Below, piece by piece: positions 27,220-35,225 of a DNA stretch of 64,000 bases. The notes beneath the pieces are model-generated. The model was given only the letters and a program-made list of their open reading frames with translations. It searched no databases and was not told the DNA's origin. The stretch's first letter is position 1, and every line of letters begins with the position of its first letter. The position numbers were made by a program, and so were the translations under genes. Source of the stretch: Oscillospiraceae bacterium (GTDB lineage: Bacteria > Bacillota > Clostridia > Oscillospirales > Oscillospiraceae); assembly GCA_020025305.1 (NCBI GenBank), contig JAHHSG010000001.1, forward strand, positions 124,001 through 188,000, given 5' to 3'.

Positions 27220-28566
27220 ATGAACAGATCATCCCAATTGATAGAAAAAATTGAAGCACTACAAAAACAAGAGATCCCCAAACACGTTCTGGAAAGAGCG
27301 CGGCAGTCACTGTTGGATTATTTGGCTGTGACCTCCGCCGGCGTTAAATTTCAAGAGGAGAAACTTCGCAAATATATGGAGTTTGCATTGCCGGAAGCAG
27401 GGGACTGCACTGCTATCGGTATGGGCAAAAAGCTGGCACTGAAGGAAGCTGTATTTTTGAATGGATTGAACGGTCACGCACTGGATTTGGATGACGGGAC
27501 CAATGCGGGGATTATTCATTTGGGCTCTCCCATTTTTTCGCTGCTCCTTCCTCTGGCGGAACGCTATGACGTGGGGCTTGATAAAGTGCTGGAGGCGGCC
27601 GTAATCGGATATGAGACGTCCTTCACCATGGCTGTTTCCATTCAGCCGGGACACAAGGCCCATGGATTCCATGCGACCGGCACGTGCGGCGTACTAGGGG
27701 CTGCCATTGCTGCCAGCTATCTGCTGGATTTTACAAAGGAGGAACGATTTCGCGCCTTTGCAACGGCCTGCGTTTCTGCAACCGGTATGCTGAAGGTTTT
27801 GGATGGCGACTCCGAGCTGAAACCCTACAATGTGGCAAAGACGGCGTTGCTGGCGTTGAGCAGCATTCAGCTTGCCAAAGCCGGCTTTCAGGGACACAAT
27901 GATCCCTTGGGTGGTGAACGCGGTTTCTTCAAGATGATGACCGGCCAGGAGGACATCGAATTGAAGCCTTTGCTTTTGGATGGAACCTATGCCATCGAGA
28001 AAACATACACGAAACCCTATGCCTCCTGTAGATATACCCATCCGGCTGTGGAGGCGGCAATTCAGCTGCGCAATGAAAATCACCTAAAGGCAGAAGATGT
28101 CCAGCGGATTGCCATTCAAACCTACGCTTTGGCTGTTTACGGACACGATCATCGGGAGATTCCCAGTTCCTACTCGGCAAAGATGAGTATTCCGTTTGCA
28201 ACGGCTGTGGGTCTCATTTACGGAAAGGCCGGTTTGCAGGAATTTGCACCCGAAACCATCGAAAATCCAGAGGTGATGGCACTGGTTGAGAAGATTTCTG
28301 TGACGGCGGATCCTTTGTTCAGCAGCACCTTTCCCGAAAAGCAATCTGCTTTGCTGGAGATAACCACCGCAGACGGCCGGACATTGACACGGCAGGTGGA
28401 CTTCCCGAAAGGAGAGCCTGAAAATCCCCTGAGTGAGGACGAGTTCTTCAATCGCTATTTGGGACTGATGGCGTATGCCGGGATCAATCACGGCGATGCT
28501 GAGGCTATCTTTCGCATGGCAGCAGAAGGGAAGGACTCCATCAGAAGTTTGATGCGCTTTTTATGA
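27220..28566 (+). CDS. MmgE/PrpD-family protein
   Basis: A 448-residue member of the MmgE/PrpD superfamily, which includes 2-methylcitrate dehydratase, cis-aconitate decarboxylase and iminodisuccinate epimerase. Family blocks seen: LDYLAVTSAGVK near the N-terminus, FLNGLNGHALDLDDGTNAGI with LGSPIFSLLLPLAE, GFHATGTCGVLGAAIAASYL, and KPYASCRYTHPAVEAAIQL. All act on small di- or tricarboxylates. The ATG at 27220 has GAGAGGA six bases upstream; an upstream GTG at 27163 lacks one. It opens the small-molecule module at the end of the cluster; exact reaction unknown. Confidence 0.85.
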   Translation: MNRSSQLIEKIEALQKQEIPKHVLERARQSLLDYLAVTSAGVKFQEEKLRKYMEFALPEAGDCTAIGMGKKLALKEAVFLNGLNGHALDLDDGTNAGIIHLGSPIFSLLLPLAERYDVGLDKVLEAAVIGYETSFTMAVSIQPGHKAHGFHATGTCGVLGAAIAASYLLDFTKEERFRAFATACVSATGMLKVLDGDSELKPYNVAKTALLALSSIQLAKAGFQGHNDPLGGERGFFKMMTGQEDIELKPLLLDGTYAIEKTYTKPYASCRYTHPAVEAAIQLRNENHLKAEDVQRIAIQTYALAVYGHDHREIPSSYSAKMSIPFATAVGLIYGKAGLQEFAPETIENPEVMALVEKISVTADPLFSSTFPEKQSALLEITTADGRTLTRQVDFPKGEPENPLSEDEFFNRYLGLMAYAGINHGDAEAIFRMAAEGKDSIRSLMRFL

Positions 28567-28580
28567 ATGGGAGAAATGCT

Positions 28581-29552
28581 ATGAGTAATGTCAACTTGAT
28601 TCTAGGCACCATGACCTTTGGTGAGTCTGTATTTGCCCCAGAGGTAGAAGCATTTATCAATGCGTTTCTGGATTCCGGATATACAGTGCTGGATACCGCC
28701 TATGTGTACAATGAGGGAAACTGTGAACGCTTGTTGGGACAGGCACTCCAGCAGATCCAAAGGCCGTATAAGATCGACACGAAAGTCAATCCACGGATCT
28801 CCGGAAAATTAGATGGAGATGCCGCCCGGAAGCAGCTCAACGAGAGTTTGGAGCGGCTGGGGCTTGCATGTGTGGATACGTTTTACCTGCACTTTCCAGA
28901 TCCGATGACCCCCGTAGCGTCCGTATTGGAGGCATGCCAGGAGCTCTATGAACAGAAAAAATTCAAGGAGCTGGGTTTGAGTAATTTCCCTGCATGGATG
29001 GTGGCGGATGTGTGGCATATATGTGATAAGCACGGTTGGGTCAAACCTACCGTGTTCGAGGGCATATATAACCCGCTGACCCGGAAGGCGGAGACGGAAC
29101 TGGATGCGGCCCTTACCGCCTTCGGTATGCGCTTTAACGCTTATAACCCATTAGCGGGCGGACTGCTGACCGGACGGTACGATAAATTTGAGGACGCACC
29201 TGCCGATGGTCGATTTACGCATCGGCCCAATTACCAGAACAGATATTGGAAGAGGAGTTACTTCGATGCTGTAGCGCTTATTAAAAAGGTGGCTGCTGAG
29301 TTTGGGATCTCCTCCATTGAGGCCAGCTATCGCTGGTTATACAACCACTCCATGCTCAAGGGACAGCGGGGAGATGGCATTATCATCGGGGCATCCAAAC
29401 TCAATCATTTGAAGCAGAATTTACAGACCATTCAGGCTGGTCCGCTGCCACAGAAGCTGGTGGATGCCTTTGATACTGCCTGGCTGATGTGCAAGGCGGA
29501 CAGCCCGGAATATTTTACTCTTTTCAAAGGAAACACTTCGGCAGGAAAGTGA
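28581..29552 (+). CDS. Aldo/keto reductase (AKR7-like)
   Basis: A 323-residue NADPH-dependent reductase with the catalytic tetrad of the aldo/keto reductase barrel: Asp and Tyr in LDTAYVYNEGNCERLLG, Lys in YKIDTKVNP and His in DTFYLHFPDP. GIIIGASKLNHLKQN near the end is the cofactor loop. It most resembles aflatoxin-aldehyde reductases (AKR7), which reduce small aldehydes. Start at 28581 has GGGAGA upstream. Next to a TPP-dependent decarboxylase, it could reduce the aldehyde that enzyme releases. Confidence 0.87.
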   Translation: MSNVNLILGTMTFGESVFAPEVEAFINAFLDSGYTVLDTAYVYNEGNCERLLGQALQQIQRPYKIDTKVNPRISGKLDGDAARKQLNESLERLGLACVDTFYLHFPDPMTPVASVLEACQELYEQKKFKELGLSNFPAWMVADVWHICDKHGWVKPTVFEGIYNPLTRKAETELDAALTAFGMRFNAYNPLAGGLLTGRYDKFEDAPADGRFTHRPNYQNRYWKRSYFDAVALIKKVAAEFGISSIEASYRWLYNHSMLKGQRGDGIIIGASKLNHLKQNLQTIQAGPLPQKLVDAFDTAWLMCKADSPEYFTLFKGNTSAGK

Positions 29553-29563
29553 GGAAAGAACAG

Positions 29564-30688
29564 ATGCTTAATCAAAATCTTGTATTTCAAACACTGCAGG
29601 AGACCGGTGTGAATTTCTTTACCGGTGTTCCTGACTCCTATCTGAACGGATTTTGCAACTATGCCTTGCAGCACTTCCCGGAGCGAAATATTATTGCGGC
29701 AAATGAGGGCAATGCAATCGGAATTGCGGCGGGACACTATTTCGCATCCGGTGAGATCCCGCTGGTATATATGCAAAACAGCGGCATCGGCAATGCCGTC
29801 AATCCGCTGGCGTCCCTGGTGGATGAGCACGTTTATGCAGTACCGATGGTGCTGTTGATCGGTTGGCGCGGACAGCCCGGAACAGGTGACTGGCCGCAGC
29901 ATGAACTCCAGGGGAAGATCACGACAAAGCTGATGGATGTGATGGAGATCCCTTATACGGTGCTGGAGGATGACGATGTACTGGGCGCAGAGGCGATCAA
30001 AAAAGCGGTGGCCTACTGCAAGGAAAATCGTAAGCCCTATGCACTCATTGCCCCCAAAGGCGTTATGGCAGGAGAAAAGGCAAATGACAAGGATCAGAGC
30101 TATCCCATGAGCCGTGAGCAGGCCATCGAGGTGCTGCTGGATCACCTGCCGGCAGATACCATCTATTCCGCCACAACCGGCAGAGCCACCAGAGAACTTT
30201 TTTTCCTGCGGGAAAGAAGAAACGAGAGCAAGGAGCGGGATTTCCTGAATGTAGGCTCTATGGGTCACGCTTCTTCTGTGGCACTGGGAATTGCACTGGA
30301 GAAGCCCGAGCGCAAAGTGGTCTGCTTGGATGGTGATGCGGCGGCTATGATGCACATGGGGGCATTGACAATGGTTAGCAAATACCCCGTGAAGAACTTC
30401 CTGCATGTGGTGCTGAACAACGGTGCACATGAGTCTGTCGGTGGACAGCCCTCTGCAGGACAGAGAATCAATTTTACCAAAATAGCAGAGGCCTGCGGCT
30501 ATACGACGGTGGGCAAGCCGATTGACAATGAGGAGGAATTGATTGCTGCAATCCGCAAATTACAGAATGCACCGACGGCAGCGTTTATGGATGTGCGGAT
30601 CCACAAGGGACTGAGCGGGAAGCTGCCCCCTCTGGCATTTTCCCACAAAGAGGCAATTGATGACCTGATGCGGGAACTGCAGCACTGA
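29564..30688 (+). CDS. Phosphonopyruvate decarboxylase-like TPP enzyme
   Basis: A 374-residue thiamine-diphosphate enzyme. NEGNAIGIAAGHYFASGEIP, then YMQNSGIGNAVNPL, and LLIGWRGQPGTGDWPQHELQ are signature segments of phosphonopyruvate and sulfopyruvate decarboxylases; LDGDAAAMMHMGALTMVSKY is the TPP/Mg site. It is a fused alpha-beta form. Phosphonoacetaldehyde production would need PEP mutase, which I do not see anywhere in the window, so another 3-substituted 2-oxo acid is an open possibility. aepY is the closest known name, but function here is unproven. Confidence 0.8.
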   Translation: MLNQNLVFQTLQETGVNFFTGVPDSYLNGFCNYALQHFPERNIIAANEGNAIGIAAGHYFASGEIPLVYMQNSGIGNAVNPLASLVDEHVYAVPMVLLIGWRGQPGTGDWPQHELQGKITTKLMDVMEIPYTVLEDDDVLGAEAIKKAVAYCKENRKPYALIAPKGVMAGEKANDKDQSYPMSREQAIEVLLDHLPADTIYSATTGRATRELFFLRERRNESKERDFLNVGSMGHASSVALGIALEKPERKVVCLDGDAAAMMHMGALTMVSKYPVKNFLHVVLNNGAHESVGGQPSAGQRINFTKIAEACGYTTVGKPIDNEEELIAAIRKLQNAPTAAFMDVRIHKGLSGKLPPLAFSHKEAIDDLMRELQH

Positions 30689-30830
30689 GACGGGCACAAA
30701 TACATGCCAACGACCAGATTCTGCAGGGCAGATTGCGTGATATGTCTTTGATGATTTTATGATATGCCACATACGGTAACAGTGCCTTTTATGGTGCGAG
30801 CCCCTATGAAGTGGCGGGAAAGGAATGGTT

Positions 30831-31736
30831 ATGATGAACAGCATGGAAAAGACCAGAGCGTTTTTGCAGTCAATCGGCCTGCCCGGTGGGGATGCCTACG
30901 ACCTGCCAACCTCGGAGAAACGATTCAGCGATGGCGGACAGTACCGCTTTGAGGTTCCCGGCATCCAAAGCCCCAAGGTTATGAAGGCGCTGCTGGAGGC
31001 AATGGACGATTACGGACTGTACTTGCACCGGGTAACGCAGACACAGGGAATTATGCGTTTGACGGATGACGAGATTTCTCAGATGGTACAGCTGGCCCAC
31101 GATTGGAAAACCGATCTCATTCTGGCAATTGGCCCCCGTGCAACTACGGATACCTCTGCCTCTGTACACACTGAGGAGGGGGTACGCATGGGTTATCGTC
31201 TGCGCGGTGAAGAACAGATCGTAAGAGCTATCGAGGATGTAAAACGGGCGGCTCGTCTGGGATGCCGTGGGTTCCTGGTATACGATGAAGGCTGTCTATG
31301 GGTACTCAACCAGATGCGGGCTGCCGGTGAAATCCCTGCAGATTGCCACTTTAAGGTATCTGCACATGCAGGTCACGGCAACCCTGCCTCCGCAAAACTC
31401 TTGGAAAGCATTGGCGCTGATTCCATCAATCCTGTGCGTGATATTCAGCTGCAGATGCTGGCTGCCATGCGCCAGACAGTGGACTGCCCCATTGATATCC
31501 ATACGGAGAATCCCAAGTCCACCGGTGGCTTTATCCGCCACTATGAGGTGCCGGAAATGGTCAGAGTAGCAGCACCTATTTATCTCAAAACCGGCGGCTC
31601 TGTCGCAGCTACCCACAGCTGGGACAGCACGGAAAGTGATGCAAGAAAGCGTGCAAAGCAGTGCAGCCTGGTCAAGCGCATGATCGACGAGTATTATCCT
31701 GAGGCCGTTTGGTCCCCCCGAGGCAGTCTCGTCTGA
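30831..31736 (+). CDS. TIM-barrel protein, possibly peptidase-U32-like
   Basis: About 301 residues. Alternating strand-helix pattern with DLILAIGPRATTD, AARLGCRGFLVYDEGCLWVL, FKVSAHAGHGNPASAKLLE, GADSINPVRDIQLQML and CPIDIHTENPKSTGGFI suggests a TIM barrel with charged strand ends. It recalls U32-peptidase-like barrels, but I do not recognise the exact family. No signal peptide. ATG at 30831 has AAAGGA six bases before it; 30825 and 30834 are alternatives. It follows a 140-base gap with no promoter I would trust, and lies inside the organic-acid module. Confidence 0.55.
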   Translation: MMNSMEKTRAFLQSIGLPGGDAYDLPTSEKRFSDGGQYRFEVPGIQSPKVMKALLEAMDDYGLYLHRVTQTQGIMRLTDDEISQMVQLAHDWKTDLILAIGPRATTDTSASVHTEEGVRMGYRLRGEEQIVRAIEDVKRAARLGCRGFLVYDEGCLWVLNQMRAAGEIPADCHFKVSAHAGHGNPASAKLLESIGADSINPVRDIQLQMLAAMRQTVDCPIDIHTENPKSTGGFIRHYEVPEMVRVAAPIYLKTGGSVAATHSWDSTESDARKRAKQCSLVKRMIDEYYPEAVWSPRGSLV

Positions 31737-31797
31737 GAGCGGGGCATATGCGCCGGATCATATTCGTGGAAAGGAATGAGTTGGAATAAGACACCAT

Positions 31798-32937
31798 TTG
31801 TATAATCCAGACTATCAGTTTGTGATTGAACCTGAACATTTTAATAAGTACACAGAACGAGAGATGCTGCAGTATTGTCTGGGTGCAACCATGTATATGC
31901 CCGGAACTAAAGATTTTGCGCCGAAAATCCTCTCTTGCGCTATGCCCGGCCTGACTACCATTGTCCTCTGCTTCGAGGATGCCTGCCCTGAAAATCAGGT
32001 GGAGGAGGCAGAGGCCAACGTACATAGACTGCTGGATACGGTGACTGACGCAGTGGACAGCGGTGAACTGGATGCGGACAAGGTTCCTCTGATTTTTGTA
32101 CGCGTGCGGAATGTGGAGCAGTTTAAGCATTTTGGAGAGGCATTGACAAAAAAGCAGGTCCGTTCCCTTTGCGGTGTTAACTTCCCGAAGTTTAATTCAG
32201 ACAACGGGGATGCCTACTATTCTTATCTGAAAGAGTTGAATGAGCGATTTGGTGAAATCCTCTACGGTATGCCTATTATTGAGGATGCAAAGGTGGCGTA
32301 CAAGGAAAGCCGCTTGGATGAGCTGCTGGGGATCAAAAAGATCTTGGACAAATATCGTGATCTGGTGCTGCAGATCCGTGTGGGCGGAACGGACTTTTCT
32401 TCCGTATTTGGCGTGCGCCGGGGTGTGGATTATTCGATCTATGACATTATGACCGTGCGGGAATGTCTTTCGGATATCCTTAATATCTGCGGACGAAATA
32501 ATGAGTATATTATTTCCGGGCCGGTATGGGAATACTTCCGCGCACCCAAGGAACTGATGTTTGAAGATCTGCCGAAGTGTGGTCTGGAAGACTACCTGAT
32601 GAAACGCCTGCCCATTGTAAACAATGAGATCGATGGACTGCTCCGTGAGGTCATTCTGGACAAGGCGAACGGTTTTGTGGGCCGGACAGTGATACATCCT
32701 ACCCATGTTAAGTTTGTCAATGCGCTGATGGCTGTGACTAAGGAAGAGTATGATGACGCCTGTATGGTCTTGGGATGCCGGGAAGGAGGCGTCCTCAAGA
32801 GCAGCTGCACGAATAAGATGAACGAGATCAAGCCACATACCAATTGGGCAAAGAGAATTGTAAATCGCGCACGTGCCTATGGTGTTATTGAAAATGAGGG
32901 GGCATATATCCGCCTCTTTGCTATTAACGAAGGTTGA
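31798..32937 (+). CDS. HpcH/HpaI aldolase / citrate-lyase-like C-C bond lyase
   Basis: A 379-residue TIM-barrel protein. LGATMYMPGTKDFAPKIL, then TTIVLCFEDACPENQVEEAE, resembles the CitE-like C-C bond lyases found with tellurite-resistance (ter) biosynthetic modules; VPLIFVRVRN and LQIRVGGTDFSSVFG carry likely metal and substrate residues, and GRTVIHPTHV is the HpcH end motif. The family cleaves or makes C-C bonds next to a carboxylate, often with CoA esters or 2-oxo acids. Start is taken as TTG at 31798 because a stop lies just upstream and the next ATG would remove conserved sequence. Confidence 0.75.
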   Translation: MYNPDYQFVIEPEHFNKYTEREMLQYCLGATMYMPGTKDFAPKILSCAMPGLTTIVLCFEDACPENQVEEAEANVHRLLDTVTDAVDSGELDADKVPLIFVRVRNVEQFKHFGEALTKKQVRSLCGVNFPKFNSDNGDAYYSYLKELNERFGEILYGMPIIEDAKVAYKESRLDELLGIKKILDKYRDLVLQIRVGGTDFSSVFGVRRGVDYSIYDIMTVRECLSDILNICGRNNEYIISGPVWEYFRAPKELMFEDLPKCGLEDYLMKRLPIVNNEIDGLLREVILDKANGFVGRTVIHPTHVKFVNALMAVTKEEYDDACMVLGCREGGVLKSSCTNKMNEIKPHTNWAKRIVNRARAYGVIENEGAYIRLFAINEG

Positions 32938-32942
32938 ACCGA

Positions 32943-33002
32943 AAATTCCGCGGCTTTTTGGCCTTCTGCACCGGAGATGCAGGAGGCTGGGCTGCGGAAT
33001 TT
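32943..33002 (+). other. Long intercistronic hairpin
   Basis: AAATTCCGC and GCGGAATTT form the base of a 60-nt hairpin whose upper part pairs GCCTTCTGCA with TGCAGGAGGC (one G-T). It fills the 83-base gap between the lyase gene and the dehydratase beta gene, ending just before AGGAGG. It probably stabilises or separates transcript segments. Confidence 0.5.
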
Positions 33003-33020
33003 AAGTAGGAGGAGATGACC

Positions 33021-33530
33021 ATGACAATCAATTTGAATACGCCTGTTTCCGAGGAGATTGCTGCGGCATTGCAGGTGGGCGATATGGTGACAGTCAGCGG
33101 ATATATTTTCTGCGGACGGGATGCCGTGCTTCCGAAACTTGTTGAATATATCCAGCATGGAAAGATTGCCCAGCTAGGCATCGATATGCAGGGAAGCGCT
33201 GTTTTCCATACCGCAGTCAGCCCCGCTGGCGTTGGCCCTACATCCAGCAATAAGCTGGAAATCGAGAGCAGCATCGCTCCGCTTTCCAAAGCAGGTGTTA
33301 AGCTTCACATTGGGAAAGGGGCCATTCATCCCGAGACAATTGCAGCTTTGCATCAATACAATGCGGTCTATGCCGTAATTCCGCCCGTAACGGCTCTTTT
33401 GGAGGATAAGACCATGGAACGTGAACTGGTGGCATTCCCGGAATTGGGAATGGAGGCACTATATCGCTTAAAAGTCGATAGATATCCCGCAATTATAGCA
33501 GCCGCTGGAGGGAAGAGCATCTATGAGTGA
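33021..33530 (+). CDS. Fumarase/L-tartrate dehydratase beta subunit
   Basis: A 169-residue protein of the class I hydro-lyase C-terminal domain. VGDMVTVSGYIFCGRDAVLP, GSAVFHTAVSPAGVGPTSSN and GVKLHIGKGAI are conserved blocks of TtdB/FumB-type beta subunits. AGGAGG is 8 bases before this ATG; the ATG at 33015 lies inside that ribosome site. It pairs with the alpha subunit that follows with an 8-base overlap. The beta-before-alpha order is the reverse of E. coli ttdAB. Confidence 0.88.
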   Translation: MTINLNTPVSEEIAAALQVGDMVTVSGYIFCGRDAVLPKLVEYIQHGKIAQLGIDMQGSAVFHTAVSPAGVGPTSSNKLEIESSIAPLSKAGVKLHIGKGAIHPETIAALHQYNAVYAVIPPVTALLEDKTMERELVAFPELGMEALYRLKVDRYPAIIAAAGGKSIYE

Positions 33531-34422
33531 ATTAAGCTATGAAAAGATTGTGCAGCTGGTGAGCGAAACGCTGGTTCGTGCAGGGAGTACGTTCAGTGAT
33601 GATAAGAAAGAAGCCTATGCATGCGCAGTAATGTCTGAGCAGAGTGAAAAGGCAAAATGGGTGCTTCAGACAATTCTTGAGAATGCGGAGGCGGCTCAGA
33701 GAAATCACAGCCCCTTGTGTGATGATACAGGCATCCCCCATATCGTACTGGAACTGGGAGCGGAGGCTGCCGTGACGGGTCGGATGATGGACGCGATTCG
33801 CGACGGTGTAGCACAGGGGCTTAGACAGCTTCCCGGACGTCCTATGGGTATTATGGGAGATGACTCCGAGAGAATCAGTCAATCCGGAGGCTTGAATGAC
33901 GACAGTGGCGGCGTAGAGATGGCGCCTATTCTGCTCAGACGGTGCAAGGAAAATGTTGTGCGCCTGCATGTGCTGATGTTTGGCGGCGGCCCTGCCATCC
34001 GTGGAAAGACATATCGAATTTTCCATAAGCATGATACGCAAGTGGTACTGGATGAGATTGTCAGCTGGGCGAAAGAGAGTGTGTCACAATTGGGCTGCTC
34101 CCCCTGTACCCTTGCAATCGGCGTAGGCAGAAGTCACTATGAGGCGGCAGCACTAATGGTGCAGGCGCAGGTAGATGGCAAATACGGCGCCCAAAGTGAG
34201 ATGGAGCAGGAAATTACAAGACGCGTCAATGAGGCTAATATCGGCCCGCTGGGACTGCATGGTGATACAAGCGTGCTGGCTACCTTTATGAAGGTAGGGC
34301 CGCAGCGAGCCAGCGGTGTGCGTATCGTTTGCCTTCGTCCGGGCTGCTGTTTTGAACCACGAATTGCCAGTGTGGATTTGATGAAACTCCCCCCTGAAAC
34401 CTGTCAGGAGAGCAGTCGGTGA
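33523..34422 (+). CDS. Fumarase/L-tartrate dehydratase alpha subunit (iron-sulfur)
   Basis: A 299-residue class I hydro-lyase N-terminal domain. Three cysteine motifs that would hold the 4Fe-4S cluster are intact: PLCDDTG, LGCSPCTLAIGVG and RPGCCFEPR. Together with the beta subunit this adds or removes water on fumarate, tartrate or a similar hydroxy-dicarboxylate. Which substrate cannot be told from sequence. Being last in a polysaccharide operon, with PrpD-like and lyase genes, argues against a housekeeping TCA role. The cluster needs an anoxic cytosol. Confidence 0.88.
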   Translation: MSELSYEKIVQLVSETLVRAGSTFSDDKKEAYACAVMSEQSEKAKWVLQTILENAEAAQRNHSPLCDDTGIPHIVLELGAEAAVTGRMMDAIRDGVAQGLRQLPGRPMGIMGDDSERISQSGGLNDDSGGVEMAPILLRRCKENVVRLHVLMFGGGPAIRGKTYRIFHKHDTQVVLDEIVSWAKESVSQLGCSPCTLAIGVGRSHYEAAALMVQAQVDGKYGAQSEMEQEITRRVNEANIGPLGLHGDTSVLATFMKVGPQRASGVRIVCLRPGCCFEPRIASVDLMKLPPETCQESSR

Positions 34423-34471
34423 GGGCAATATAAAGATAGGCAAGCAGAAAATAACAAGAGAATAAGACGGC

Positions 34472-34506
34472 AAGGCCGGTCTGCAAAAGCAGACCGGCCT
34501 TTTTTC
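34472..34506 (+). terminator. Strong terminator ending the polysaccharide region
   Basis: AAGGCCGGTCTGC, AAAA loop, and its perfect 13-base complement followed by a T-run. It marks the right edge of the polysaccharide cluster. Confidence 0.95.
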
Positions 34507-34644
34507 TGTAGAGGCGAAGGGCACTTTGGCTGTGCTGCAGGAGACTTGTAAAAATCTTGGATGGCGTTGCTATGAAAGATACAACAAAAAGGCTTTTGTA
34601 AGGTAGGGGTGGAGGCGGTATGTCTTAGGAAAGGAGAGAAGAAC

Positions 34645-34833
34645 GTGAGATTTCCTATCGTAAAGGAAGGGAAAGGTGGGATGATCGTGGCGGAATGTCA
34701 GCTGTGCGGCGGCGAAGTTTATCAGGACGAACCTTACTATCAGAGAGATGGCGAAGTCATCTGTGAGGCGTGTTTGGAGGACTACGCACGGCGCTGCTTT
34801 GCCCCCTTTCGTGTGGAGGGAGGTGAAGTGTGA
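34645..34833 (+). CDS. Small zinc-ribbon-like phage protein
   Basis: About 62 residues. CQLCGGEVYQDEPYYQRDGE is followed by ICEACLEDYARRC, giving two CxxC pairs that could hold one zinc. GTG at 34645 with AAGGAG eight bases upstream is preferred; ATG at 34681 (50 residues) is an alternative. GTGA overlaps it with the terminase small subunit. A small zinc protein at the start of a late gene operon could regulate it or help packaging; function unknown. Confidence 0.6.
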   Translation: MRFPIVKEGKGGMIVAECQLCGGEVYQDEPYYQRDGEVICEACLEDYARRCFAPFRVEGGEV

Positions 34834-35225
34834 CGAAAAAAGGAACGATTCCGTGGGCGGAGATTCGGGAGAAATACGAGGCCGGCGGGGAAAGCTATGC
34901 CGCTTTGGGCAGGCGCTATGGCGTTTCCGGTGCTACGGTGGGAAGCAGGGCCCGCAAAGAGCACTGGAAGGGACGCCGGACGGGAAAGAGATCCGAAAAA
35001 AGTGCGATGGAAGATTGCCTCTCTTCGGCCGCCCAGCAGCTGCGATACAGCATAGAAGAAACAATGAAAAGCGGGGAGAATGTCAGCGTAAAAGAACTGA
35101 AAGAACTAACGGCTATGCTGCGGGAACTGATGAATTTAGAGGAGACAGTGAGTGAACACGAGCGGGAGGGCGTGGGGCAGCTGCGGATTGTCATGGAGGA
35201 GCCTGCTGATACATATAGCCAATGA
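34830..35225 (+). CDS. Phage terminase small subunit
   Basis: A 131-residue protein with an N-terminal helix-turn-helix: WAEIREKYEAGGESYAALG, then RRYGVSGATVGSRARKEHW, which would bind the packaging site, and a helical oligomerisation part (VSVKELKELTAMLRELMNL). GTG start overlapping the previous stop (GTGA); ATGA overlap with the large subunit. Size and place identify it more than any single motif. Confidence 0.8.
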   Translation: MTKKGTIPWAEIREKYEAGGESYAALGRRYGVSGATVGSRARKEHWKGRRTGKRSEKSAMEDCLSSAAQQLRYSIEETMKSGENVSVKELKELTAMLRELMNLEETVSEHEREGVGQLRIVMEEPADTYSQ

